DNA of 64,000 nt, taken from positions 124,001 through 188,000 of the forward strand of contig CAXTIG010000006.1 in the NCBI GenBank assembly GCA_964244295.1, given 5' to 3'. The notes under the pieces were generated by a model. The model was given only the letters and a program-made list of their open reading frames with translations, was not told the origin of the DNA and did not search any database. Origin of the DNA: JAJAZB01 sp964244295 (GTDB lineage: Bacteria > Bacteroidota > Bacteroidia > Cytophagales > Spirosomataceae). Below are positions 6,992-15,640 of this stretch, piece after piece; position 1 is the first letter of the stretch, and every line of letters starts with the position of its first letter. The translations under genes and the position numbers were made by a program.

Positions 6992-8782
6992 TTAGGAGTT
7001 TATCTTGACGAGTGGGGCTTTGATGTCGATCAGGGCGTTGCCACTGACTTCCACCTGGGTGCCCTGCACTTCGGTTTTTACGCTTGATTTCAGGGTGGCC
7101 TGCTTGGTGCCACTGAGTTCGACGGAATCCAGGGCCGACACCTTCGTGGTTTTCGAGGTCACTTTGATGTCCTGCTGCACCTTCACCGTCATGTTTTTGG
7201 CGTTCATTTCGATGTTTTCCTTCGCCGTCATTTTGATGTCTTTGGCTTCCAGTTGAATCAACCCGTCGGTGTGGAGGGTGATGGTGCCGTCGCCCTTGAA
7301 GGAGATGTGCAGGTTGGTGCCTTTCTTGTTGGCGTTGGTGATGAAGACTTCCTGTTCACCGGGTTTGTCTTTGAAAACCAGCTTGTTACCGCCTTTCGTG
7401 CGGATTATTTTTTGGTAATTTTCATCAAACCAGTAGTCGTTGCTGGGGCTTTTGTGATAAATACTGCCCACGATGAGCGGAAAATCGACGTGGTTGGCTT
7501 CGTAACTAATCAGCACCTGGTCGCCTTCTTCAGGAATGAACAACATCCCCCGGCTGCTGCCCGTGTAGGGAAACGCCACCCGCATCCAGGCCGATTCACA
7601 GGAATCCCGGTTGGGCCAGTGGTATTTTACTTTGACGCGTCCTAATTTTTTGGGGTCCTTGTTTTTGTACACGGTCGCGATTTCGGGCAGGGCCAGGGGC
7701 ATCCGGGCGTGGGGGTTACGCGGCGGGTGCCCCGAAGCCGCCGGGATGGCCTCGAAAAAGTTCTCGTAGTTGCCGATGGTATCGACCGTGTGGGTGATGT
7801 GGGTAATGCGGTACGAACCCACGTCCACTTTCTCAAACTGCCGGGCGCTGTTGAGCCGTTGTCCGGTCACGTTCACGATCACGCCCACGTTGAGGTTGGG
7901 ATTTTCACCCGAACCTTGAAAACGAACCAAGTCGGCGGCGTTCGAGGCGTTGACGTCCTGCACGGCCCCGTCGAGTTGGCCCTGCGCCTGGACATCTTTC
8001 AGGGGCCAGAGCAGCGAGGAGCGCCCAAACAAACTGCCCGACTGGTTGTAGGCGAACGTGCCGTAAGTATCCAGGGGCGGGGGTTGCCCCCCGCTCTTGT
8101 ACGTTTCGTGCTTGACGTAGTTGTAGTGCGACATGGCGTAGAGGTTGGGCTTCAGCCCGATGGCCATGTCGAAATGTTGCACCCCATCCACCACGAAGGG
8201 CTGGGTTTTGTTGTCGGGCTTGCCGAGCACCAGTTCGGTACCGTTGTAGTAACACCATTCCCCAAACTCGGCGGCCAGGCGGCAGATGAAATCGTAATTG
8301 CTCTCGTCGTACTGGGCTTTGTACTCGAACACGTCCCCGTTTTTGGGGCTGATGCGCCGGGGCAGGAGGTTTTGGGGGTACGGAAACAGCACCCCCCCAA
8401 AAATATCCGCGAGACCCACTTTCAAAAACGCCCGGCGTTGCTGCCCGTCTTCCATCAGAAACGTGGGACTGTGGCCCTTGATGATGAACGAATTCACCAT
8501 CTCGCTGTCGTTGTGAAGCACGAGCTCGGTCACTACACCATTGAATTCGAAATCGTCCGGGACATTTTTAAAATACGGCTTGAACCGGATGGAAATGGGT
8601 TTCCCGCAGAGTTGCTGGTGAGCCTTATTAAAGAAAAACGCCCCTTTTCCTTCGATATCTTCGATGGGCACCACAATCTCGAAGGTGTGATGGGTAAACA
8701 TCGACTGTTCGATGCGCAGGTGCGTGACGTGCTTGAGCGGTACGCCACCGATATCGACCTTCACCGTAACCTGTTGAGCCAT
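6992..8782 (-). CDS. vgrG: VgrG (TssI) spike protein
   Basis: The 596-residue product is a classic VgrG. Residues about 1-350 are the gp27-like barrel region. Residues about 375-475 are the gp5 OB-fold with GRVKVKYHWPNRD, ESAWMRVAFPY and GDQVLISYE. A repeating beta-helix follows from about 490 (IQLEAKDIKMTA, VEVSGNALIDI) and ends with APLVKINS. There is no C-terminal effector extension, so cargo is presumably added through PAAR, DUF4123 and Rhs proteins. It lies 22 bases after tssD copy 2 on the same strand, within the tssB-tssC-tssD-tssD-vgrG-tssD run. Confidence 0.95.
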   Translation of the reverse strand: MAQQVTVKVDIGGVPLKHVTHLRIEQSMFTHHTFEIVVPIEDIEGKGAFFFNKAHQQLCGKPISIRFKPYFKNVPDDFEFNGVVTELVLHNDSEMVNSFIIKGHSPTFLMEDGQQRRAFLKVGLADIFGGVLFPYPQNLLPRRISPKNGDVFEYKAQYDESNYDFICRLAAEFGEWCYYNGTELVLGKPDNKTQPFVVDGVQHFDMAIGLKPNLYAMSHYNYVKHETYKSGGQPPPLDTYGTFAYNQSGSLFGRSSLLWPLKDVQAQGQLDGAVQDVNASNAADLVRFQGSGENPNLNVGVIVNVTGQRLNSARQFEKVDVGSYRITHITHTVDTIGNYENFFEAIPAASGHPPRNPHARMPLALPEIATVYKNKDPKKLGRVKVKYHWPNRDSCESAWMRVAFPYTGSSRGMLFIPEEGDQVLISYEANHVDFPLIVGSIYHKSPSNDYWFDENYQKIIRTKGGNKLVFKDKPGEQEVFITNANKKGTNLHISFKGDGTITLHTDGLIQLEAKDIKMTAKENIEMNAKNMTVKVQQDIKVTSKTTKVSALDSVELSGTKQATLKSSVKTEVQGTQVEVSGNALIDIKAPLVKINS

Positions 8783-8804
8783 TGTCGTTGCAGTTTACGG
8801 TGGA

Positions 8805-9242
8805 TTATTCGGCATCGAACCGCCAGTCGAGCCACTGGTTATCGTGCAGCATTCCGTTGAGGTGCATTTTGGCTGCCGTCAGGCCAAGGTCGAAGGTATA
8901 GGCCGAGTCGATGCCGTCGTGGGGAGTGAAGATTTCCCGGTACGATACGCAATAGCAATGCTCAAAGTCAAGCACTTTCAGCGTACCATCCTTACGGTCT
9001 TTAAACGATAATTTCCCGTTGTACCATTTATTAGGCTGAATGGCCCATTCGGTGAGCGGGACGTAATTATTGCCCACCAGAGAAACCCGTATCAGCCCAC
9101 TGCGTACGCCCGCTGAGGGACGTCCGCGCGGATCGGTGGGTTGCGAAAAATGGTATTCGCAGGTAAGGACTCGGTAACTGGCTGCCTGCTTTAATCGGGA
9201 TATTCCGTCCAGATGCAGAAAGGCCTCAAACGATGCTGCCAT
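8805..9242 (-). CDS. tssD: TssD (Hcp-like) T6SS tube protein, copy 2
   Basis: The 145-residue protein has the TssD features: YHFSQPTDPRGRPS near residue 30-43, the central LDFEHCYCVSYREIF, and the C-terminal strand LGLTAAKMHLNG. It is the most divergent of the three paralogues here: the loop after the first strands is longer and the ending (NQWLDWRFDAE) differs. It sits between tssD copy 1 and vgrG. It could be a distinct tube subunit or an effector-binding variant. Confidence 0.8.
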   Translation of the reverse strand: MAASFEAFLHLDGISRLKQAASYRVLTCEYHFSQPTDPRGRPSAGVRSGLIRVSLVGNNYVPLTEWAIQPNKWYNGKLSFKDRKDGTLKVLDFEHCYCVSYREIFTPHDGIDSAYTFDLGLTAAKMHLNGMLHDNQWLDWRFDAE

Positions 9243-9290
9243 AAGATTGAGAGAGGGTTATTGCCGGTAAAAATTACCCCTTGAAATCGT

Positions 9291-9695
9291 TCAGCCGACC
9301 GTCTCCGGCCAGCGGTTATCCAATTTGATGCCGCCTACCTTGATGATTTCGGGCGAAATGGTCACGACAGTTACCATTTGCGCGTTCGAGGTCGTGCCAT
9401 CGAACCGTTCGAGCATCTCTACACAGAAAGCATCGATAAATACGAGTTCTTTAAGCGAAACCTTGTTGGTATTATCAAAAAACGTGATGTTCCCGCTCAA
9501 TTTTTGTTCGGGGTTCGCCATCCATTCGTTCACGGTGTTATCATCAGTAACGTTAAATTCAACGGTTATCTTCCCCCCACGGGTGAGCGAGGCCGGCCGA
9601 CCCAGCGAATCGACGGCCTGGTTGATGTCGAAATACACGTAGTTGACGGGGGTAGAAAAATTCAACAGATTGAACTTGGCACTAAACGAGGGCAT
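9291..9695 (-). CDS. tssD: TssD (Hcp-like) T6SS tube protein, copy 1
   Basis: This 134-residue protein shows the TssD pattern: VYFDINQAVDSLGRPAS, then GGKITVEFNVTDDNTV, the EWMANPEQKLSGNI segment, VFIDAFCVEMLERF and ISPEIIKVGGI. It begins 13 bases after the tssC stop, so it is probably the main tube subunit co-expressed with the sheath. It is the shortest and most canonical of the three copies. Confidence 0.85.
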   Translation of the reverse strand: MPSFSAKFNLLNFSTPVNYVYFDINQAVDSLGRPASLTRGGKITVEFNVTDDNTVNEWMANPEQKLSGNITFFDNTNKVSLKELVFIDAFCVEMLERFDGTTSNAQMVTVVTISPEIIKVGGIKLDNRWPETVG

Positions 9696-9707
9696 GGGCG
9701 TAACTGG

Positions 9708-11114
9708 TTAGCGTTGCGAAACGTCACCCTTAAACTCACCGCGCCGCCCCGTGCCTTCGTCGCGCCCGCGCTCGCCGTGCAGGCCGATGATGAAGGTTTT
9801 GGCCGGGAAAAAGGGGGTGATGTTGATGTCGACGAAAATTCGGTCTTTCTGCACCGGGTCCTGGCGGAACTGCGGGGCCTCGAAGCGTTCGATAATTTTT
9901 CCCGGTCCCTTGATTTGGTCGAGAAACTGAATGATTTCCTCGGTGATTTCCTTCTCGATTTTGCCGCTCCAGTTTTCCATCGCCCGCTTGTTGAGGAAAC
10001 ACATGAGCACTTTCATGATCCAGTCGAAAACCCGCACCACCGAGTAGGTTTTCAGGCCCACGTTCGAGCCGTTGTAGAGGGTTTTTCCCGAAAAGGCAAT
10101 CACTTTTCCGAACTCCTTCGTCAGCGGAATCAGCCCCTGGTTTTCCAGTTCGCCTACCTCGGTTTTCAACAGGTCGAACCGCGCCCCGTCCACGTCTTCG
10201 AGCGAGCCGTACTGGTAGCCTGCCGATACCTGTGAAATGAGGTTGGAGTACATCCGGCCCGCAATGGCCGAGGAAGGATTGACGTACAAATCGTCGAGTT
10301 CTTCCAGTTCCTCGTATTTTCCCCGTCCGACGATGGGATTGCAGGCCATGAGCACGTTGGAGAGGCGGCCTTCGTCGGCGGCGAGTTTTTCGCGCTGGAA
10401 TTCCCGGAGGGTTTCCTTCAGGGAATCCAGGTTCTGGTAGTCGGTCACGAGCATGAGCTTATGGTCGTGGGCAATTTTAGCCCAGCCGTCCACGGCCCGC
10501 TTGCTGCCCAGGTAACCCGGAACCACCATCAGCGAGTAGCTTTCACGCAAATCGAAGCGGTTGTAAACCTTGTGTACTTCGTTTTTAACGTGCTCGATGG
10601 TCTCGGCGTTGGTTGGCTCGGCGGGATTGAGTTGATCCAGCCCGGCGTTCATGAAAACGAGGTTCCGGATTTTCAAGCCGCTGGTTTCCGCGTTTTTGAA
10701 AAACAGTTCCACCCCCTTGTAGGTACTTTCCGTGTCGCGGATTTCGCTGACGACGGTGGCCAGGTTGTCTTTGTAGAGCTTGTCCGTTTCCTTGAAGCGT
10801 TCGTTTACTTCGCTGACCAGATCGGTAACCGACACGTCGTCTTTACTCAGGATTTCCTTCCAGAGTTCGAGGCGGTTTTTTAGCTCCTGCCGGTCCTGCT
10901 TCCGCGACTCGTCGGTCAGGAAAATACTTTTGCGGGCTTTGCGCTCGGGACTGAAAATCTCGGTTCCGTCGATGCTGGTTTCAAGGAGTTTGAAGCCGCC
11001 AAGACGCATTTGCTGCAACTGCTGGATGCGGGCTTCGATCGACGGGGCAGCGGAGGGGGCTTCGCGCTCACGAACCGGCTGGCCCGTGGACGCGCTTTTT
11101 TCGGCTTCAGCCAT
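9708..11114 (-). CDS. tssC: TssC T6SS contractile sheath large subunit
   Basis: The 468-residue protein matches the Bacteroidota TssC sheath subunit. After a charged N-terminus comes a long helical region with IRNLVFMNAGLDQL, then the sheath core with VVPGYLGSKRAVDGWA and VIAFSGKTLYNGSNVGLKTY, and a C-terminal beta domain with DRIFVDINITPFFPAKTFII. TssC pairs with TssB to form the contractile sheath that drives tube ejection. It lies 62 bases after tssB on the same strand. The length is typical for subtype-iii TssC. Confidence 0.9.
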   Translation of the reverse strand: MAEAEKSASTGQPVREREAPSAAPSIEARIQQLQQMRLGGFKLLETSIDGTEIFSPERKARKSIFLTDESRKQDRQELKNRLELWKEILSKDDVSVTDLVSEVNERFKETDKLYKDNLATVVSEIRDTESTYKGVELFFKNAETSGLKIRNLVFMNAGLDQLNPAEPTNAETIEHVKNEVHKVYNRFDLRESYSLMVVPGYLGSKRAVDGWAKIAHDHKLMLVTDYQNLDSLKETLREFQREKLAADEGRLSNVLMACNPIVGRGKYEELEELDDLYVNPSSAIAGRMYSNLISQVSAGYQYGSLEDVDGARFDLLKTEVGELENQGLIPLTKEFGKVIAFSGKTLYNGSNVGLKTYSVVRVFDWIMKVLMCFLNKRAMENWSGKIEKEITEEIIQFLDQIKGPGKIIERFEAPQFRQDPVQKDRIFVDINITPFFPAKTFIIGLHGERGRDEGTGRRGEFKGDVSQR

Positions 11115-11176
11115 GGAAAGTCGAGGGAGTAAAGGTTGGTCAGTAGAAAAACAGAAGGTGAAGTTGTCGGAACAGT

Positions 11177-11629
11177 TCAGGAAGCCGGTTCGAGTTCGTC
11201 GATCATCTGCTGGATCATGTCGAGCACAATGCCTTTGGCCTGGGGGTTGGCCAGGGCCGTTTGCAGCAATTTGTTCGAACGAAGGTGGCGATCCAGTTTT
11301 TGCAGATTCCGCATCTGAACCGAGAGTTCGCGCAGCAGCGGGCTTTGTTCGACCAGCCCTTCCTGCGAAAAATCGCCCATTTTACGAAACTCGAACACCT
11401 CCGAAGCGGGTGCCCCTTGCTGGTCGAAGAGCATCACCGAGGCCTCGGGTTTGTAGTGCGCCAGCACGTCATTGACCGATTCGAGGCCCTCGACGGCCTG
11501 GGGTTCCTGGGCTACTTCGTCGTTAAACTTGGAGACGTACAGCGTTTTGTTCTGGCTGATGGGGGAAAGACTGGGGGGGATGTCCTTAAAAGCGGCCCAG
11601 GCCCCCGGCATATTCATCGTTGCGTTCAT
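11177..11629 (-). CDS. tssB: TssB T6SS contractile sheath small subunit
   Basis: At 150 residues and directly upstream of tssC, this fits TssB. It contains ESVNDVLAHYKPEASVMLFD, then EFRKMGDFSQEGLVEQSPLL, which corresponds to the conserved sheath-handshake region (FRKMGDFS), and a helical end (KLDRHLRSNK). The start is the ATG at 11627-11629; a second Met five codons in is possible. It is the first gene of the structural operon and is preceded by a 290-base gap with a candidate promoter. Confidence 0.9.
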   Translation of the reverse strand: MNATMNMPGAWAAFKDIPPSLSPISQNKTLYVSKFNDEVAQEPQAVEGLESVNDVLAHYKPEASVMLFDQQGAPASEVFEFRKMGDFSQEGLVEQSPLLRELSVQMRNLQKLDRHLRSNKLLQTALANPQAKGIVLDMIQQMIDELEPAS

Positions 11630-11658
11630 AAACGTAAGAGGGAGAACGGTTTAGTTTT

Positions 11659-11689
11659 CAATAGTAAAGGCAATCGGCGGGTTTTGCAA
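11659..11689 (-). promoter_or_regulatory. candidate Bacteroidota promoter for tssB operon
   Basis: On the minus strand TTG (11687-11689) is followed after 20 bases by TACTATTG (11659-11666), one mismatch from the -7 consensus TAnnTTTG. The predicted leader to tssB would be about 23 bases. It lies in the 290-base gap between the GH19-like gene and tssB; I see nothing else in that gap. Confidence 0.4.
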
Positions 11690-11919
11690 CTATTCAGTTT
11701 AAAAAGAATGAGATATTTTTTGAACGGTCGGTCGGGGTAGCAGTAACTGCTAGGTAAGGCAGTCGTTAAGTGCTATACGAGCCGATGCGATAAGTAAAGT
11801 CGGTTGGCTAATAGGTTACCTAGAAATGGGAATTTTCTCGTAGGGGCGGGGCCGGGCGGCGTACCGCTTGCCTCCATCTTAACGTTTAGAATGACGATCG
11901 CCGAGGCGTATTGGCAACG

Positions 11920-12951
11920 CTATTTAAACGGAGAAATCATTCGGTTGAAATAATACGTCTCCAAGTACGAAAACATCCGTTTTTCATCGGTGCCTTTCTT
12001 GAAAGTTTCCCCGTAAACGGTACGGCGGTGTGAAAAAAGTTGTTTGCCGTTGATGATGCGGCGGGCGGCGTTGGCATCGAAACCACCGTCTGGCCCTCCG
12101 TACGTTTCCAACCGTTTGTCCGACCACGACCCGCCCTTTCTTAGTTTACTGCCTTTGAAACGTCCTTCTTTCATTCCCAGAACCAGCATCTTCACGGCGT
12201 TGTGGCTTTCTTGGGCTAGTTCAGGGCGGTCTACGAGTTGCCCCCCGACCACGTCGTTAAATTTTTCCATGTTTTTTCGCCCGGTTAATTGCACAATTCC
12301 AACGCCAGCGAAAACATTGAAGTCGCATTTTTCCACCGCCGCTTTGAATTCACCCGAACTTTTTTCATAATCCGTTGAAGGCCAGCGTTCTGAATTGTAC
12401 AGCTTTTTACGATCAAGGTCTTCTTTTGAATTACCCAGGATACCTCGGTGGACCAACGAATCGCCGCAAGGGATGTTCCCGCCCAGCGTGTTATAGCTTC
12501 GTTTACCCCCTTTCCGAGGCTCAAACTTGTATTTCAACGAGCCTGTTTCCACCCGAGGCACAAAATCACTTTCGCCTTTGGCGGTGGCAAGAATGTAAGC
12601 AATCTGGTGTTTGTCCGTAATCCCGTATTGGTTACACGTGAACAAAATATCGGCAACGATCTCCCTTGCCTTTGGCTCGATCCGATCCGCCAAAAAAAGC
12701 GAGGCATCTTTCAACTCGCTTTCATGGACGGATACCATCCGTTGAAAAGGAAGCTGGTAAGCAAGCAGGATATCTTTTAAAAACGTCACGTTCTTGTCGG
12801 TATGCTCCAGTTCGAGCAAACTTTGCTGGATTTCCTGCTTCGAGAATTTCCGGTCAAGGAAGAACAATTCAATCTTTTCCAAACTTTCTCTAGTGGGCAA
12901 AACAAGCAACGACATCAATCCCAATTGATCGGTCATGGAAAGCGTCTTCAT
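11920..12951 (-). CDS. GH19-like muramidase/chitinase-fold protein, candidate T6SS effector
   Basis: This 343-residue protein has a helical N-terminal extension of about 95 residues, then a lysozyme-like GH19 domain. ILFTCNQYGITDKHQIAYIL leads into AKGESDF, where Glu127 is the probable catalytic acid. Later comes GVGIVQLTGRKN (216-227), close to the GH19 consensus GRGxxQLTGRxNY. There is no signal peptide. It lies between clpV and tssB on the same strand, so export by the T6SS with peptidoglycan as substrate is the likely role. It could instead remodel the cell's own wall for apparatus assembly, but lack of an export signal argues against that. Confidence 0.7.
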   Translation of the reverse strand: MKTLSMTDQLGLMSLLVLPTRESLEKIELFFLDRKFSKQEIQQSLLELEHTDKNVTFLKDILLAYQLPFQRMVSVHESELKDASLFLADRIEPKAREIVADILFTCNQYGITDKHQIAYILATAKGESDFVPRVETGSLKYKFEPRKGGKRSYNTLGGNIPCGDSLVHRGILGNSKEDLDRKKLYNSERWPSTDYEKSSGEFKAAVEKCDFNVFAGVGIVQLTGRKNMEKFNDVVGGQLVDRPELAQESHNAVKMLVLGMKEGRFKGSKLRKGGSWSDKRLETYGGPDGGFDANAARRIINGKQLFSHRRTVYGETFKKGTDEKRMFSYLETYYFNRMISPFK

Positions 12952-13082
12952 GGCAAAAAATTGAGCGGGTGAAAACTGAAAACTTGGGTTCGTTTTCAGG
13001 TTGAGTTTGTGTTGCCAGTCAATTCAAAACAAATTCGCGAGGATGAACCAGTGCGCACTGGCGACGAAATTTGGTTCAGGAC

Positions 13083-15617
13083 CTATGCCAAATCGCCGAC
13101 ATCGCCTGAACTGGTTTCCGCCACTTCCCACGTCAATCCCCCCGCCCCGTCCACGTCGATTTTCAGCGTCTGGCCTTTGGCGAGTTCCCCGCTGATGATC
13201 ATCCGCGAAATGGGTCGCCGGAGCTGGCTGCGGATCACGCCCTTGAGCGGGCGGGCGCCGTAGCGGGGCGAGAAACCACTCAGGGCCAGGTGTTCGCGGG
13301 CGGCGGGGGTCAGATCGAGGGTGATGCCTTGTTTGGACAGCGGGTCGGTGAGGCCGCGCAGGTGGATGTCGAAAATCCGAACGGCGTTCTGCTCGCTGAT
13401 GGGCGCGAAGGGAACGATTTCGGTCAGGCGGGCCAGAAACTCAGGGCGGAAATGCCGGGCCATGATGTCCATCAGGTCGTTGCCCGCCGGGATTTTGCCT
13501 TCGCCAAATTCTTTAATCACAAACTCGCTGCCGATGTTGGAGGTAAACAGCACGACGGCGTTGGAAAAATCGCCTTCCTTGCCCAGCCGGTCGTGGAGTT
13601 TGCCTTCGTCGAGAATTTGCAGGAAAATATCGAACACCGAAGGGTGCGCTTTTTCGATTTCATCGAACAGCACCACCGAATACGGTTTTTCGCGAATTTT
13701 ATTCACCAGCAACCCGCCCTGTTCGTAGCCTACGTAGCCGGGAGGCGCGCCGTAGAGCAGCGCGGCGGAGTGCTCTTCCTTAAACTCCGACATATCGAAG
13801 CGGATGAGGAACGTTTCGTCGTTGAACAAAAAATCGGCCAGGGCTTTGGCTAACTCGGTCTTGCCCGTGCCCGTGGGACCCAGCAGGAAAAACGCCCCGG
13901 TGGGTTGCTTGCCCCCCGTCAGCCCCGCCCGCGATTCGAGAATGGCCGCCGAGAGGGCCTTCACGGCGTGGTCCTGCCCCACCACGCGTTTGCGCAGCAC
14001 GTCGTCCATCGTCATGAGCCGCTCGCGTTCGGCCCCTTGCAATTTACCGAGCGGTATGCCCGTCTTGGCCGCAATCATCGCCGCGATGTCGAGCCGACTC
14101 ACGGTTTCGGGCTTGTTTAGGGCCAGCGGCAGCAGGCTTTCGAGGCGGGTGCCGAGGTAGTCGCGCAGGGTTTCGGCCAGTTCAATGGTGTCGGGCTGGG
14201 TGTCGTCTTCGAGTTGCTGCTGCAAAATCGGGCTGACTTTGTGTTGCACCTGCCGCAACAACCAGCGGTACTCATCGAGCTGGGCGGCTTCGTCGCGGTC
14301 GGCGAGGCGTTCGGGGAGGGCGGACCATTCCTGTTGCAGGCCCAGCAGGTCGCCGTGGGCAGTTTCGCCCATCGTGCGGATGGCGGCCATCGTGCGGTCG
14401 AGTAAATCGACGGCGGCGTCGGGCAGGCGGCGGTTTTTGATGTACCGGCTAGCCAGGCGCACGGCCTCGTCGGCCACGCCCGGATCGGCCTTGAGCTGGT
14501 GGTGCGCCTCGAAGTACGGCAATAGCGTGGCCACCATCCGGCTGGCCGTAGTAAGGTCGGGTTCGGGAATGGGCAGCAACTCGAAGCGGCGGCTGAAGGC
14601 TTCGTCTTTTTCGACGTACTGCCGGAATTCGTCGAGCGTGGTGGCCCCGATCACGGTCAGTTCGCCCCGGGCCAGTTCGGGTTTGAGCAGTTGCGCCACG
14701 CCGGTACCCAGGGTGCCGTTGGGGTTGAGCAGCACGTGAATTTCGTCGATAAACAAAATCGCCTTATCGAAGGCTTTGATTTCCTTGAGTACTTTTTTCA
14801 GGCGATCTTCCACCTCGCCTTTGTACGAAGCCCCGGCGGCCAGGGAGCCTAAATCGAGTTCAAACAGCTCGGCGTTTTGCAACAGCGCCGGTACGCCCCC
14901 GGCCACGATGGCCTGGGCGAAGCCTTCGATCAGGGCCGTTTTGCCCACGCCCGGTTCGCCCACCAGCATCACGTTGGGTTTGAGCCGCCGCACCAGAATT
15001 TCGATCATCAGCCGGAGTTCGCGGTCGCGGCCCAGGATGGGGTCGAACTTGCCCTGCCGGGCCAGGTCGGTTTTATTGACGCAGAATTTGTACAGCGCCG
15101 CCTCCTCCGATTGCCCACGCGACTCTCCCCCTACCGGTGCCGCCGACCCGTTGGTAGCCTGCCCGTTGGGTGGCAAAAGGACGGCCTGCACGGCCCGGTC
15201 ATCGAGAGCGGCATCGAGGAGTTCTTTCTGGTTGAGGGGCAGGGATTTGAGCTGGTCGGCGCTGAACGCCACCCCCGATTTGACCAACGCCGCCAGCACG
15301 TGCAGCGGCTCCACCCGCATGGCCGAAACCTGCAAAGCCACCAGTTCGGCCATCTTCAGGGTTTGCGAAACACCTTCGTCGCCCGACGGATGCTCCACGG
15401 GGCGACCCGATTTGGGCAAAGTTTCGAGCCGGTAATCGGCCCAGTCGCGGATGAAATACACGTCTTTGCCCAGCGCCGCCAGCCAGGAAGCCAGCCCCAC
15501 GTCGTTGTGCATCAGCCCCAGCAGCAGGTGCGGGGGAGCGATGCTGCCGTGGCGGTGTTCTTTGGCAATGGCCTGGGCAATCTGGACGGCGTTCTTGGTT
15601 TCGTCGGAGAGGGTCAT
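13083..15617 (-). CDS. clpV: ClpV/TssH AAA+ ATPase recycling the T6SS sheath
   Basis: The ATG at 15615-15617 gives 844 residues. Domains in order are a Clp N-domain (about 1-140), a first AAA+ module with Walker A GEPGVGKT and Walker B ILFIDEIH, a middle helical region, and a second AAA+ module with GPTGTGKTE and VVLFDEIEKAHP, then a C-terminal D2-small domain. This is a ClpB/ClpV architecture; location next to the sheath and exported T6SS-associated genes favours ClpV, which disassembles contracted sheath. The closest alternative is a general ClpB disaggregase. The upstream TPR gene ends 23 bases before it, suggesting one transcript. Confidence 0.85.
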   Translation of the reverse strand: MTLSDETKNAVQIAQAIAKEHRHGSIAPPHLLLGLMHNDVGLASWLAALGKDVYFIRDWADYRLETLPKSGRPVEHPSGDEGVSQTLKMAELVALQVSAMRVEPLHVLAALVKSGVAFSADQLKSLPLNQKELLDAALDDRAVQAVLLPPNGQATNGSAAPVGGESRGQSEEAALYKFCVNKTDLARQGKFDPILGRDRELRLMIEILVRRLKPNVMLVGEPGVGKTALIEGFAQAIVAGGVPALLQNAELFELDLGSLAAGASYKGEVEDRLKKVLKEIKAFDKAILFIDEIHVLLNPNGTLGTGVAQLLKPELARGELTVIGATTLDEFRQYVEKDEAFSRRFELLPIPEPDLTTASRMVATLLPYFEAHHQLKADPGVADEAVRLASRYIKNRRLPDAAVDLLDRTMAAIRTMGETAHGDLLGLQQEWSALPERLADRDEAAQLDEYRWLLRQVQHKVSPILQQQLEDDTQPDTIELAETLRDYLGTRLESLLPLALNKPETVSRLDIAAMIAAKTGIPLGKLQGAERERLMTMDDVLRKRVVGQDHAVKALSAAILESRAGLTGGKQPTGAFFLLGPTGTGKTELAKALADFLFNDETFLIRFDMSEFKEEHSAALLYGAPPGYVGYEQGGLLVNKIREKPYSVVLFDEIEKAHPSVFDIFLQILDEGKLHDRLGKEGDFSNAVVLFTSNIGSEFVIKEFGEGKIPAGNDLMDIMARHFRPEFLARLTEIVPFAPISEQNAVRIFDIHLRGLTDPLSKQGITLDLTPAAREHLALSGFSPRYGARPLKGVIRSQLRRPISRMIISGELAKGQTLKIDVDGAGGLTWEVAETSSGDVGDLA

Positions 15618-15640
15618 GGAAGGCAAATTAGACGGGATGG

